From Microbacterium sp. nov. GSS16 (GTDB lineage: Bacteria; Actinomycetota; Actinomycetes; Actinomycetales; Microbacteriaceae): a stretch of 64,000 bases of DNA. The notes under the pieces were generated by a model that saw nothing but the letters and a program-made list of their open reading frames with translations, made no database searches and was not told the origin of the DNA. Below, one piece after another: positions 1 to 7,989 of this stretch. Where the stretch lies: assembly GCF_028198145.1 (NCBI RefSeq), contig NZ_CP116338.1, positions 806,001 to 870,000 on the forward strand. Direction: 5' to 3'. A program made the position numbers and the translations under genes. The stretch's first letter is position 1. Each line of letters begins with the position of its first letter.

Positions 1-1973
1 ACGGTCTCGACGAGGATCTGCGTGAGCGCGAGATCGGGGGCGCCGCTGGTCGCGAACAGCACGACCATGCCGAGCCCGGTGACCGAGACGAGCACCACTC
101 CCGTGTATCGCTTGCGGGCGCGCACGGCGATGATGCCGGCGATGGCCATCACCGGGGCGACGACTATCTGCACGGGTGTGTGCCAAGCCGAGAGAGCGAG
201 TCGATCCGGCATCGCGGCGACGAGCGCAGTGGCTTCGGCTGCGAGCAGCACGACGAAGATGGTGCCGACGTACAACGGCAGCGAACCGCGCTGGGTGACG
301 CTGGTGGTCAGCACCGAGAGTCGGTCGACGCCGCGCATGACGAGGTAGTACGCGTCGGCGGCGGTGAAGCGCAGCAGGCGGGGCCGGCGATCCCAGCGGG
401 TGCGGATGCTGAGCACGAAGAGTCCGATGCCCACGACGATCGCGCCCAGCGACAGCAGCAGGGCGGGCTCGAGCCCATGCCAGAGCGCCAGGTGCCCCGG
501 CTCAGCCGACCCGAGCGTCTTCGCGTAACCCTGCAGGGCGACATCGACGGCCGGAGCTCCGATGCCGGCGGCGAGGCTGATGCCGGCGAGCACGATCGGC
601 GCCGAGAGGAAGCCCACCGGCGGATCGGGCCATGCCGTCTCGGGCATGTGTGCGCCATCGGCATCCCTCTTGCGCCAGAACGCACCCCAGAGGAATCGGC
701 AGCCGTAGGCGGCCGTGAGGATCGCGCCGATCGTCGAGCCGACGAGCGCCACCCATCCCCACACCGAGCCGTGCAGGGCGTCTTCGAGCAGGGCGGTGAG
801 GGTGGACTCCTTGGCGACGTACCCGATCGTCGGCGCGACGCCCATCATCGAGGCCACCGAGATGAATGCGGCGGTCGCCATCACCGGCGCCTGCCGGCCG
901 ACGCCCGACAGCTCGTCGATGTCGCGCGTGGAGAGCTGGCGGTCGATCACACCGACGATGAGGAACAGCGCCGACTTGAACAGCGCGTGCCCGATCACCA
1001 GGGCCAGGCCCGCCAGTGCCGCGGCCGGCGTGCCGTAGCCGACGACGACGGCGAAGAACCCGAGCTGGCTGACGGTGCCGAACGCCAGGATGCGCTTGAG
1101 GTCTGTCTCGCGCAGCGCCTGGATGCCGCCGAGCAGCAGCGTGAACACGCCCAGCGTGATGACGATCGGTCGCCACGGGGCCGCGAGCGCGAAGATCGGC
1201 GCGAACCGCGCGATGAGGTAGATTCCGGCTTTCACCATCGCCGCTGCGTGCAGGTACGCACTGACCGGCGTGGGCGCGGCCATCGCGCCGGGCAGCCAGA
1301 AGTGGAACGGGAACAGCGCCGACTTCGAGATCGCGCCGACGAGCAGCATGACGATCGCCGCATCGACGAGCGGCCCGTCCGGGGCGAGGGCGAGCAGCTC
1401 CCGGATGCTCGCCGTGCCGGCGTCGACGACGAGCAGGATCACGCCGACGAACATCACGAGTCCGCCGAGCGTGGTCACCAGCAGGGCCTGGAGGGCGGCT
1501 CGTCGACTGGCCGCGCGGCGCCGGTAGTGGCCGATGAGCAGGTACGACAGGATGCTCGTGAGCTCCCAGAACATCACGAGCATGACCAGATCATCGGTGA
1601 GGACCAGCCCGTACATGGCGCCCGCGAAGCCGAGCAGGACGCCGGCGAACTGGCCGACCTCGCGCCCCTCGTCGTGGAAGTACCAGCGGCAGTACAGCAG
1701 CACCAGCGCGCCCACCCCCGTGACGATGAGCGTGAGCACCCAGCCGAGCACGTCCATGTGCATCGAGAGGTTCAGCCCGAGCCGCGGTATCCATCGGTAG
1801 AGCTCGAACGGGGCGTCCCGGCCGTCAAGCACGTGCGGTGTCTGCACGAGAGCGTGCGCGAAGGCCGCTGCGGGGATGAGCGCCCCGAGCACGAACGCCT
1901 GTGCTCCCAGCCAGCGCACCAGGACGGGGAGTATGACGGACCCGGCCAGGAACACGGCGAGGAGCAACAGCAT
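1..1973 (-). CDS. mrpA: Na+/H+ antiporter subunit A (MrpA/MnhA), N-terminal part
   Basis: Open frame on the minus strand that runs off the left edge, about 657 codons seen. It starts at an ATG preceded by GAGG eight bases upstream. The product begins with hydrophobic residues (MLLLLAVFLAGSVILP) and has many membrane segments. It carries the proton-pumping core of the NuoL/MrpA family: a VMFWELTSILSYLLIG stretch, KSALFPFHFWLPGAM, and AAAMVKAGIYLIAR with its key lysine. MrpA is the large subunit of the Mrp multisubunit cation/proton antiporter in the plasma membrane, working in Na+ and pH homeostasis. The remaining mrp subunits would be expected just left of the window. NuoL is the alternative, but the extended C-terminal membrane region and the isolated, divergent position favour MrpA. 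Confidence 0.85.
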   Translation of the reverse strand, partial: MLLLLAVFLAGSVILPVLVRWLGAQAFVLGALIPAAAFAHALVQTPHVLDGRDAPFELYRWIPRLGLNLSMHMDVLGWVLTLIVTGVGALVLLYCRWYFHDEGREVGQFAGVLLGFAGAMYGLVLTDDLVMLVMFWELTSILSYLLIGHYRRRAASRRAALQALLVTTLGGLVMFVGVILLVVDAGTASIRELLALAPDGPLVDAAIVMLLVGAISKSALFPFHFWLPGAMAAPTPVSAYLHAAAMVKAGIYLIARFAPIFALAAPWRPIVITLGVFTLLLGGIQALRETDLKRILAFGTVSQLGFFAVVVGYGTPAAALAGLALVIGHALFKSALFLIVGVIDRQLSTRDIDELSGVGRQAPVMATAAFISVASMMGVAPTIGYVAKESTLTALLEDALHGSVWGWVALVGSTIGAILTAAYGCRFLWGAFWRKRDADGAHMPETAWPDPPVGFLSAPIVLAGISLAAGIGAPAVDVALQGYAKTLGSAEPGHLALWHGLEPALLLSLGAIVVGIGLFVLSIRTRWDRRPRLLRFTAADAYYLVMRGVDRLSVLTTSVTQRGSLPLYVGTIFVVLLAAEATALVAAMPDRLALSAWHTPVQIVVAPVMAIAGIIAVRARKRYTGVVLVSVTGLGMVVLFATSGAPDLALTQILVET

Positions 1974-2028
1974 AAGCGGCTCCTCAAGCTCGTCGTGGCC
2001 TTCCGGCACAGGCGGGCGATGTTCCTCT

Positions 2029-2034
2029 ATTCTA
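2029..2034 (-). promoter_or_regulatory. -10 element of mrpA
   Basis: TAGAAT on the minus strand. It would start transcription about 49 bases before the mrpA ATG, leaving room for the GAGG ribosome site. No clear -35 element is seen. Confidence 0.45.
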
Positions 2035-2068
2035 CGGGGCCTCTCGCGCCACGCGGCGCCGCGGATCG

Positions 2069-2074
2069 TAATCT
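2069..2074 (+). promoter_or_regulatory. -10 element of the aldo/keto reductase, leaderless
   Basis: TAATCT six bases before the ATG, so the transcript would begin at or next to the start codon. No Shine-Dalgarno sequence is present. Confidence 0.5.
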
Positions 2075-2080
2075 GAGCAC

Positions 2081-2896
2081 ATGAGCGTCAGCTTTCCGAA
2101 CGGCCCCGCAGTGCCCGAGATCGGCATCGGAACCTGGTTCCTGGGCGATGATCCTGCCCGTCGGGACGACGAGATCGCTGCGATCCGGGCCGGCCTCGAC
2201 GCCGGAGCGACGGTGGTCGACACCGCCGAGATGTACGGCGACGGTCGCTCGGAGGAACTCGTCGGCGAGGCCATCCGCGGGCGCAGAGACGATGTGTTCC
2301 TCGTCAGCAAGGTGCTGCCGCACAACGCGTCGAAGAGCGGTGTGCGCCGTGCGGTGCACAGCAGCCTGCGCAGGCTCGGCACCGACCGGCTCGACCTGTA
2401 CCTGCTGCACTGGCGCGGGCCGATTCCCTTCGAGGAGACGGTGGCCGTCTTCCAAGCGCTCCGTGACGCCGGCGACATCGGCGCGTGGGGAGTGAGCAAC
2501 CTCGATCCGGATGACATGGCCGAGCTGCCGGCCGGCTGCGCGACCGATCAGGTGCTCTACAACCCGATCCGCCGCGGACCAGAGGTCGACCTGTTCCCGC
2601 TGCTCCGAGCGCAGAGCATGCCGATGATGGCGTACTCGCCACTCGAGCAGGCCCGGCTTCTCGAAGACCCGCGCCTCGCCGGTCTCGCATCCGACGTCGG
2701 CCTCACCCCCGCGCAGCTCGTGCTCGCCTGGGTGGTGCGCGACGGCGACGTGGTTGCGATTCCCAAGGCGGCCTCCGTGGCACACGCCCGGCAGAACGCC
2801 GCCGTGCTCGGCACCTCGCTGCCCGACGACGTGGTCGCCGAGATCGACCGCCTCTTCCCTGCGCCCCGACAGCCCGTGCCCCTCGAGATGCTCTGA
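2081..2896 (+). CDS. Aldo/keto reductase
   Basis: 271-residue single-domain NADPH-dependent oxidoreductase with a (beta/alpha)8 fold. The catalytic tetrad is complete: Asp47 and Tyr52 in DTAEMYGDG, Lys77 in LVSKVLP and His110 in LLHW. The C-terminal half keeps the cofactor-binding pattern (GVSN, AYSPL, AIPKA). Members reduce aldehydes and ketones; the substrate cannot be read from sequence. It is divergent from mrpA and convergent with the LacI gene, so it is probably monocistronic. The ATG is supported by the leaderless -10 element. Confidence 0.88.
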   Translation: MSVSFPNGPAVPEIGIGTWFLGDDPARRDDEIAAIRAGLDAGATVVDTAEMYGDGRSEELVGEAIRGRRDDVFLVSKVLPHNASKSGVRRAVHSSLRRLGTDRLDLYLLHWRGPIPFEETVAVFQALRDAGDIGAWGVSNLDPDDMAELPAGCATDQVLYNPIRRGPEVDLFPLLRAQSMPMMAYSPLEQARLLEDPRLAGLASDVGLTPAQLVLAWVVRDGDVVAIPKAASVAHARQNAAVLGTSLPDDVVAEIDRLFPAPRQPVPLEML

Positions 2897-2928
2897 GGGC
2901 GCGTCGTCGAACGCCCGGCGCGCTCGCC

Positions 2929-4002
2929 TCAGACCGCAGGCGGCCCGGCCGTCTCCCCGGGGCGGAACTCGCACGCGAAGTGCACCGAATCCCCGCCCTC
3001 GCCGTCCAGCATCCGGGCCACCTGCTCTCCCGCGGCACGCCCCTTCTCGAGCGCGGGCTGCGCCATCGTCGTCAGCTCGAGTGAGCCGATCCCGTCGGCG
3101 GCGATGCCGTCGAAGCCGACGACGGTGAGGTCGTCCGGAACATGCAAGCCGAGCTCCTCGGCGGCGCGGATGGCACCGACGGCGAGCAGATCGCTCTGCG
3201 CGATGATCGCCGTCGGCCGATCGTGGCGCAGTTCTCCGTCGTCGGTGGCGAGCAGCATGCGGGCGACGAGGTGGCCCTCGTCGACCAGACTGCCTGCCGC
3301 TGTGATGGCGACCGCCTCGGGGAAAGCCTCGCGGAACCCCGCCAGCCGGTCGAGTGTGACCGAGACGGTGGCCGCCGCCTCGCGCTCGGGGGTCAGCACA
3401 GCGCGCTCACGCGCCGAGTCGAGCGGCAGCGTGATCGTCGCCGCGCGTCTATGCCCCAGCTGGAATACGTGCCGGGCGATCGTGGCGCTCGCCTCACGGT
3501 TGTCGAGGGTGACCTGCGGCACGTCGATTCCCGCGTCGCCCTCGATCACGACGACGGGCAATCCGCGCCGCCGCACGACCTCGAGCACCTCCCGCGCCCG
3601 CGCCGAGCATCCGATCAGCACGACGGCGTCGACGGGAGCCTCGGTGATGGCCGGCGGCTCGTCTTCTCGGGGGTCGTCGCGCAGCAGCAGGATGCCCGTG
3701 CTGATCGACGCCAGCGCGTCGGTGAGCCCGTCCATCATCACGGTGGTGACGGGATCGAGGAAGGCGTGGCGCAGCTCCCCCGCAAGCACCACACCGACGA
3801 TGCCGCTGCGACCGGTGCGCAGCGAGGCCGCGCGGGGATCGGGTCCGGTGTACCCGAGAGCCGTGGCCGCCGAGAGCACCTTCTCGCGGGTGGCGGCGGC
3901 GACGTTCACCTTGCCGCTGAACACCACCGACGCCGTCGAGGTCGACACTCCCGCCTCGCGGGCGACGTCGGCGATGGTCGCGCGTCGCGTGCCGGTGCTC
4001 AT
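2929..4002 (-). CDS. LacI-family transcriptional regulator
   Basis: 357 residues from the ATG chosen here; a GTG nine codons upstream is possible but has no promoter logic. The N terminus is a LacI helix-turn-helix with hinge helix (TIADVAREAGVSTSTASVVF, then GYTGPDPRAASLRTG). The rest is a periplasmic-binding-protein-like effector domain ending in VVGFDGIAADG and LTTMAQP. It most likely represses the divergent MFS permease through the perfect palindrome between the two genes and responds to the permease substrate, probably a sugar. TATCCT lies six bases before the ATG, indicating a leaderless message. Confidence 0.88.
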   Translation of the reverse strand: MSTGTRRATIADVAREAGVSTSTASVVFSGKVNVAAATREKVLSAATALGYTGPDPRAASLRTGRSGIVGVVLAGELRHAFLDPVTTVMMDGLTDALASISTGILLLRDDPREDEPPAITEAPVDAVVLIGCSARAREVLEVVRRRGLPVVVIEGDAGIDVPQVTLDNREASATIARHVFQLGHRRAATITLPLDSARERAVLTPEREAAATVSVTLDRLAGFREAFPEAVAITAAGSLVDEGHLVARMLLATDDGELRHDRPTAIIAQSDLLAVGAIRAAEELGLHVPDDLTVVGFDGIAADGIGSLELTTMAQPALEKGRAAGEQVARMLDGEGGDSVHFACEFRPGETAGPPAV

Positions 4003-4008
4003 CCTCCG

Positions 4009-4014
4009 AGGATA
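4009..4014 (-). promoter_or_regulatory. -10 element of the LacI gene, leaderless
   Basis: TATCCT on the minus strand, six bases before the ATG at 4002. It is the reason for preferring this start. Confidence 0.45.
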
Positions 4015-4042
4015 TCTCGCAGTCCCCACCCGGGGTCCTCGG

Positions 4043-4062
4043 GTATCGAATCGATTCGATAC
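4043..4062. promoter_or_regulatory. LacI-type operator, perfect 20-bp palindrome
   Basis: GTATCGAATCGATTCGATAC reads the same on both strands and has the central CG typical of LacI-family operators. It lies between a LacI gene and its divergent permease and overlaps the permease -10 element by three bases, so binding would block permease transcription. It is about 29 bases upstream of the regulator's own -10, so autoregulation is also possible. Confidence 0.75.
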
Positions 4063-4065
4063 GAT
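4060..4065 (+). promoter_or_regulatory. -10 element of the MFS permease, leaderless
   Basis: TACGAT, six bases before the ATG at 4072, overlapping the right end of the operator palindrome. Confidence 0.5.
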
Positions 4066-4071
4066 GGGCGG

Positions 4072-5295
4072 ATGGACACCGCCCTCACCCGCTCGCAGTT
4101 CGTCCGCTGGCGCGTAGCGATCTTCGCGATCTTCCTCGCCAGCGGTCTATCGATCGCGACCTGGGCATCACGCGTGCCGAGCATCGCGGCCGCGCTGCAG
4201 ATCGATAAGGCCCAGATCGGCCTTCTGCTGCTGGGCATGGGCATCGCATCCATCATCGGCATCTCGACCGGGCCGGTCCTGATGGCCCGCACCGGCGCCC
4301 GACTGGGGATGCTGATCGGCATGGTCATGTTCGGCTCGGGCGTCATCCTCATCGGCGTCGGGACGGACCTGCTCGGGTCGGTGCCCGTCGTGATCGCCGG
4401 ACTGGTCCTGTTCGGATTCGGCAACGGCTCCGTGGACGTGATGATGAACGTCGAGGCCACCGCCATCGAGCAGCAGATGGGCAGGACGATCCTGCCGGTG
4501 TTCCACGCCTTCTTCAGCTTCGGCACGGTCATCGGCGCCGGGGCGGGCGCGGGAGCGGCGCTGCTGTCGATGAACGTCGCCGCCCACGCCGGCATCATCG
4601 GCACGGTCATCCTGGTCGCCGCCGTCGCCTGCTTCTTCCAGGTGCCCGTCCGCGAAGCCGCCCTCGACCCCGCCCCCGACGAGAAACCCTCGATGGGTCA
4701 GCGTCTGCACACCGCGCTCGAAGCCTGGCGCGAGCCGCGCACCTACGCGCTCGGCATCGTCATGCTGGGCATGTCGTTCGCCGAGGGTGGCGCCAACGAC
4801 TGGATCGCCCTCGGCGTGGTCGAGGGCCACGACCAGGAGGTCGGCATGGGCGCGCTCGGCCTCACCGTGTTCTCGGTGGGCATGACCGTCGTCCGCCTCT
4901 TCGGCGGGCCGCTGGTCGATCGATTCGGTCGCGTGGCCGTGCTGCGCGTGCTCGCCGCCACCGCGGCATCCGGCATCCTGCTCTTCATCCTCGCTCCGAG
5001 CCTGCCCCTCGTGCTGCTGGGAGCCGCGCTGTGGGGAATCGGCGCTTCGCTGGGATTCCCGCTCGGCATGTCGGCCGCGGCCGATGACCCCGCGAAGGCT
5101 GCGGCTCGCGTCAGCGCCGCGGCCACGATCGGCTACGTCGCGTTCCTCGGCGGACCCCCCGTGCTCGGCCTGATCAGCGAGCACATCGGGCTGCTGAACA
5201 CGCTGTTCATCCTCGTGGCGCTGGTGGTCATGTCGGGGCTCTTCTCGTCGGCCGCCAAGCCGCTGCACGCCGGCGAGCCCGCCCTGACGAAGTAG
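4072..5295 (+). CDS. MFS transporter
   Basis: 407-residue integral membrane protein with about twelve hydrophobic segments, starting MDTALTRSQF. Conserved glycine-rich helix motifs are visible (GLLLLGMGIASIIG, GFGNGSVDVMMN, LFGGPLVDRFGR). The overall form resembles the fucose-permease/YbjJ-like branch of the major facilitator superfamily. Control by the adjacent LacI protein suggests a sugar or sugar-derived substrate; this is inference. The TAG stop codon doubles as the first three bases of the nucS -10 element. The open frame extends far upstream but that part is antisense to the regulator and not coding. Confidence 0.85.
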   Translation: MDTALTRSQFVRWRVAIFAIFLASGLSIATWASRVPSIAAALQIDKAQIGLLLLGMGIASIIGISTGPVLMARTGARLGMLIGMVMFGSGVILIGVGTDLLGSVPVVIAGLVLFGFGNGSVDVMMNVEATAIEQQMGRTILPVFHAFFSFGTVIGAGAGAGAALLSMNVAAHAGIIGTVILVAAVACFFQVPVREAALDPAPDEKPSMGQRLHTALEAWREPRTYALGIVMLGMSFAEGGANDWIALGVVEGHDQEVGMGALGLTVFSVGMTVVRLFGGPLVDRFGRVAVLRVLAATAASGILLFILAPSLPLVLLGAALWGIGASLGFPLGMSAAADDPAKAAARVSAAATIGYVAFLGGPPVLGLISEHIGLLNTLFILVALVVMSGLFSSAAKPLHAGEPALTK

Positions 5296-5298
5296 GCT
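5293..5298 (+). promoter_or_regulatory. -10 element of nucS, overlapping the upstream stop codon
   Basis: TAGGCT whose TAG is the stop codon of the MFS gene. It lies six bases before the GTG start of nucS, which fits a leaderless transcript. Confidence 0.45.
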
Positions 5299-5304
5299 CT
5301 TCGG

Positions 5305-6000
5305 GTGCGTCTCGTCATCGCCCGCTGCTCGGTCGACTACACCGGTCGGCTCAACGCCCATCTGCCCCTCGCCACCCGCCTCCTGGTGCACAAGGGCGAC
5401 GGCAGCCTGCTCGTGCACTCCGACGGCGGCAGCTACAAGCCGCTGAACTGGATGAGCCCGCCGTGCTCGCTCTCGCCCGAGATCCCCGGTGAGGAGGAGG
5501 CCAGTGCCGGCGTCATCGAGGTGTGGCGCGTCACGCACCGCAAGACCGGAGACGCGCTGCGTGTGCAGATCTACGAGATCATCCACGACTCGCAGCACGA
5601 TCTCGGCATCGACCCCGGCCTGCAGAAGGACGGCGTCGAGGCAGACCTGCAGCGGCTGCTGGCCGAGCAGGTCGACCTCATCAGCGAGGGCGCGACGCTG
5701 GTGCGCCGCGAGTACCCGACGGCGATCGGTCCTGTCGACCTGATGGTGCGGGATGCCCGGGGCGCCGCCATCGCGGTCGAGGTCAAGCGTCGAGGAGACA
5801 TCGACGGGGTCGAGCAGCTCACCCGCTACCTCGAGCTGCTCGGGCGTGATCCGCACCTCGCGCCCGTCACCGGAGTATTCGCCGCCCAGGAGATCAAGCC
5901 GCAGGCACGGGTGCTCGCCGAAGACCGCGGCATCCGCTGCGTCGTGCTCGACTACGAGGGCATGAAGGGCATCGAGTCAGGCATCCCCCGCCTGTTCTGA
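5305..6000 (+). CDS. nucS: Endonuclease NucS (mismatch-specific)
   Basis: 231 residues with a GTG start, the usual length. NucS is the actinobacterial and archaeal nuclease that cuts both strands at mismatched bases and replaces MutS/MutL repair in these bacteria; it works with the beta clamp. The N-terminal DNA-binding domain begins [16 protein letters not shown]. The RecB-like catalytic domain has the metal ligands Asp145 (GPVDLMV), Glu159 and Lys161 (AVEVKRRG), followed by the QLTRYLELL helix. No MutS gene is in the window, which fits. Confidence 0.93.
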   Translation: MRLVIARCSVDYTGRLNAHLPLATRLLVHKGDGSLLVHSDGGSYKPLNWMSPPCSLSPEIPGEEEASAGVIEVWRVTHRKTGDALRVQIYEIIHDSQHDLGIDPGLQKDGVEADLQRLLAEQVDLISEGATLVRREYPTAIGPVDLMVRDARGAAIAVEVKRRGDIDGVEQLTRYLELLGRDPHLAPVTGVFAAQEIKPQARVLAEDRGIRCVVLDYEGMKGIESGIPRLF

Positions 6001-6051
6001 GGGCCGGCGCCGATCAGCCGGATGCCGTCTCCCGGCCCTCGCCGCCGCCCA

Positions 6052-6057
6052 TAGGCT
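6052..6057 (+). promoter_or_regulatory. -10 element of the HAD hydrolase gene, leaderless
   Basis: TAGGCT, six bases before the ATG at 6064. Confidence 0.45.
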
Positions 6058-6063
6058 GGACGC

Positions 6064-6732
6064 ATGCCCGCTTCGTCATACACCTGCATCCTCTGGGATG
6101 TCGACGGCACCATCGCCGACGCGTCCGCCGGCATCCTTCCGCGTCTGCGGCAGGTGTTCGCCTCGTACGGTCTGGCCGAGCCGGATGCCGATGCGCTGTC
6201 GCTGTGGATAGGGCCGCCGATGCTCGAATCGTTCCAGCTGCGCGCCGGCATGGACGCCGTGCAGGCCGAAGAGGCTGTGCAGAGATACCGTGCCCTGGCG
6301 GCAGCCGACGGCTATGCCGCGTCGGTCGACCTCTACCCCGGCGTCGCCGACGTGCTGCGCGCGGTGCATCAGGCGGGCATCCCGCAGGCGACCGCGAGCA
6401 CCAAGCCCGAGAATCAGGTGCGGGCCATCCTCGACCACTACGAGCTGACGCCGCTCTTCACCGCGGTCTCCGGCGCCAGGGTCGGAAGCATCGGCAACCA
6501 CGACGGCAAGTCCTTCGTCGTCGGCCAGGCGCTCGACCGCCTTCGCGCGGCGGGTGCCGACGTGTCACGCCCTGTGCTGATCGGAGACCGCCACCACGAT
6601 GTCGACGGGGGCGCGGAGCACGGCATCCCCGTCATCTTCTCCGAGTGGGGCTTCGGGCATCCGGATGAGGCGGTCGGCGCGAAGGCGCGGGTCGCCGGTG
6701 CCGACGAGCTGCACGCCCTGCTGCTCGGCTGA
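6064..6732 (+). CDS. HAD-superfamily hydrolase, phosphoglycolate phosphatase-like
   Basis: 222 residues. Motif I is WDVDGTIAD with nucleophile Asp12 and acid/base Asp14. Motif II is in the TASTKPE stretch, the conserved lysine is in NHDGKSFVV, and motif IV is IGDRHHDVDGG. A helical cap lies between motifs I and II as in the Gph/PGP subfamily (HAD-IA). It probably removes phosphate from a small metabolite such as 2-phosphoglycolate; the substrate is not certain. It converges on the cold-shock gene. Confidence 0.85.
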   Translation: MPASSYTCILWDVDGTIADASAGILPRLRQVFASYGLAEPDADALSLWIGPPMLESFQLRAGMDAVQAEEAVQRYRALAAADGYAASVDLYPGVADVLRAVHQAGIPQATASTKPENQVRAILDHYELTPLFTAVSGARVGSIGNHDGKSFVVGQALDRLRAAGADVSRPVLIGDRHHDVDGGAEHGIPVIFSEWGFGHPDEAVGAKARVAGADELHALLLG

Positions 6733-6755
6733 CCGGCCGGCTGTCCGTTACATCC

Positions 6756-6824
6756 CGGGGGCCGACACTCCAGATGTCGGACGTTATCGCGGGATCGGGC
6801 CGGCATCTGGCGTGTCGGCCCCCG
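6756..6824. repeat. 69-bp near-perfect inverted repeat between convergent genes
   Basis: Two 25-base arms (6756-6780 and 6800-6824) match with two mismatches and are separated by 19 bases. The outer arm starts CGGGGGCCGACAC. It lies just after the HAD stop codon. It may act as a terminator or be a REP-like palindromic element; there is no T-run. Confidence 0.7.
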
Positions 6825-6847
6825 AACCGCAACCCCCGCAGACGCAG

Positions 6848-6879
6848 AACTCCCCGGCGCCGATCGGCACCGGGGAGTT
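6848..6879 (-). terminator. Rho-independent-type hairpin downstream of the cold-shock gene
   Basis: Arms of 14 bases (AACTCCCCGG... and its complement) with one mismatch and a four-base loop GATC, 11 bases after the stop on the minus strand. It lacks a strong T tail, as is common in high-GC actinobacteria. Confidence 0.6.
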
Positions 6880-6890
6880 CGAAACCCGCC

Positions 6891-7097
6891 TCAGAGAGGG
6901 CGGATGTTCTCGGCCTGAAGGCCCTTGGGGCCCTGTGCCACATCGAACTCGACGCGCTGATTCTCGTCGAGCGAGCGGTAGCCGTTGGACTGGATCGCGG
7001 AGTAGTGCGCGAACACGTCGGCGCCTCCGTCATCGGGGGAGATGAAGCCGAAGCCCTTCTCCGAGTTGAACCACTTGACCGTGCCCTGGGTGCTCAT
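6891..7097 (-). CDS. Cold-shock protein, CspA family
   Basis: 68-residue single cold-shock domain that binds single-stranded RNA and DNA and acts as an RNA chaperone. RNP1 is KGFGFISP and RNP2 is DVFAHYSAI; the start is [15 protein letters not shown]. It has its own promoter about 55-80 bases upstream and a hairpin terminator, so it is a single-gene unit with a 5' leader of about 47 bases. Confidence 0.95.
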   Translation of the reverse strand: MSTQGTVKWFNSEKGFGFISPDDGGADVFAHYSAIQSNGYRSLDENQRVEFDVAQGPKGLQAENIRPL

Positions 7098-7150
7098 TTA
7101 CTGCCGTTCTGCTGATTGCCATGTCGACGCAGGATGCTCCGACTGCGCTA

Positions 7151-7178
7151 ACGCTATCCCAGCGGACCCTTCCGTCAA
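7151..7178 (-). promoter_or_regulatory. Promoter of the cold-shock gene
   Basis: TTGACG (7178-7173), 16-base spacer, TAGCGT (7156-7151) on the minus strand, a good match to a housekeeping sigma-70-type promoter. Confidence 0.6.
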
Positions 7179-7304
7179 CAGGCCGAAGCAGAAGGTGACA
7201 CAAATGTTGCATGAAACGTGTGCGGCCCCCACCGCGGGGGGAGCGGTGAGGGCCTGAGACGACCGGAGGGTGCGTCAGAGTTCAGCATACATGGTCCGCG
7301 AGAA

Positions 7305-7330
7305 ATTTGTCCCCCAAATGGGGGACAAAT
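7305..7330. promoter_or_regulatory. Perfect 26-bp inverted repeat, candidate operator
   Basis: Arms ATTTGTCCCCCA and TGGGGGACAAAT with AA between them. It is AT-flanked and unlike its GC-rich surroundings, inside the gene-free stretch between the cold-shock and CsbD genes. It could be an operator or an RNA hairpin. I do not recognise the motif. Confidence 0.6.
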
Positions 7331-7525
7331 CGAGGAATAAGTGTCATGATGAGAGCGGCCCCCTCGCCTCAGCTTCTGGGGAGATGCAGGCAAAGGGACC
7401 GAGGTATGCGGTGATCGTCGGAAACTGGGGAGTAGCCGTCACCGAAGGGGACTCGGGGAACAAGCGATCAGATCCCACCGCATGCACCTTCAGGATACGA
7501 CCTGGGGGACCGAATGGGGATTGCA

Positions 7526-7575
7526 GGCTCGGAGAGGAAACGTCAGCACAGCGAGGCTGACGACCTCTCCGAGCC
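7526..7575. ncRNA. Strong two-part hairpin in a gene-free stretch, possible structured RNA
   Basis: The outer arms GGCTCGGAGAGG and CCTCTCCGAGCC match perfectly, and nested inside are CGTCAGC and GCTGACG. The 7179-7729 stretch has no convincing coding frame on either strand. The hairpin may end a small RNA that begins after the palindrome at 7305, or be a terminator. The strand is unknown and there is no T-run. Confidence 0.35.
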
Positions 7576-7729
7576 GCTTCATGTCCAAGCAACGCCGTCG
7601 GATGACCTCGCCTGGTAACGCGAGCCGCCGCGGCTGTCAATCCCTTGGCTCGATCCCGCATCCGGATGACACGCTGACATCTCCACGTCAGACCGGGCGG
7701 TGATCCCGCCCCGAACGGAGGGAGACACC

Positions 7730-7903
7730 ATGGGAGCCATGGACGACGCCAAGCACAACACCGAGAAGCTCGTGGGCAAGGCCAAGGAGGGCATCGGCGA
7801 TGCCACCGACAACGAGCGCCTTCAGGCCGAGGGCAAGACCGACCAGGTCAAGGCCGACGCCAAGAAGATCGGCGACGACGTCAAGGATGCGTTCGACAAG
7901 TAG
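7730..7903 (+). CDS. CsbD-family stress-response protein
   Basis: 57 residues, small and highly charged. CsbD-family proteins were first described as general-stress proteins in Bacillus; the molecular role is unknown. The pattern is clear: DDAKHNTEKLVGKAKEGIGDATDNERLQAEGKTDQ. The ATG is preceded by GGAGGGAG at good spacing; an ATG three codons later is less well placed. Confidence 0.85.
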   Translation: MGAMDDAKHNTEKLVGKAKEGIGDATDNERLQAEGKTDQVKADAKKIGDDVKDAFDK

Positions 7904-7989
7904 TCTTCGCCGCCGTTGCGCCGAACGACGCGCCGTCGACCCCCGGGTCGGCGGCGCTCGTCGTATCACCGGAAGACGAGGAGGAGCCG

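Noticed and set aside
180-2084. 634-codon open frame opposite the mrpA region
   Set aside because: The minus-strand frame encodes a clear MrpA; the plus-strand product is Arg/Asp/His-rich without domains, an antisense shadow of high GC.
7270-7560. 96-codon frame in the csp-csbD gap
   Set aside because: Codon third positions are not GC-biased, no family pattern, and it runs through both inverted repeats.
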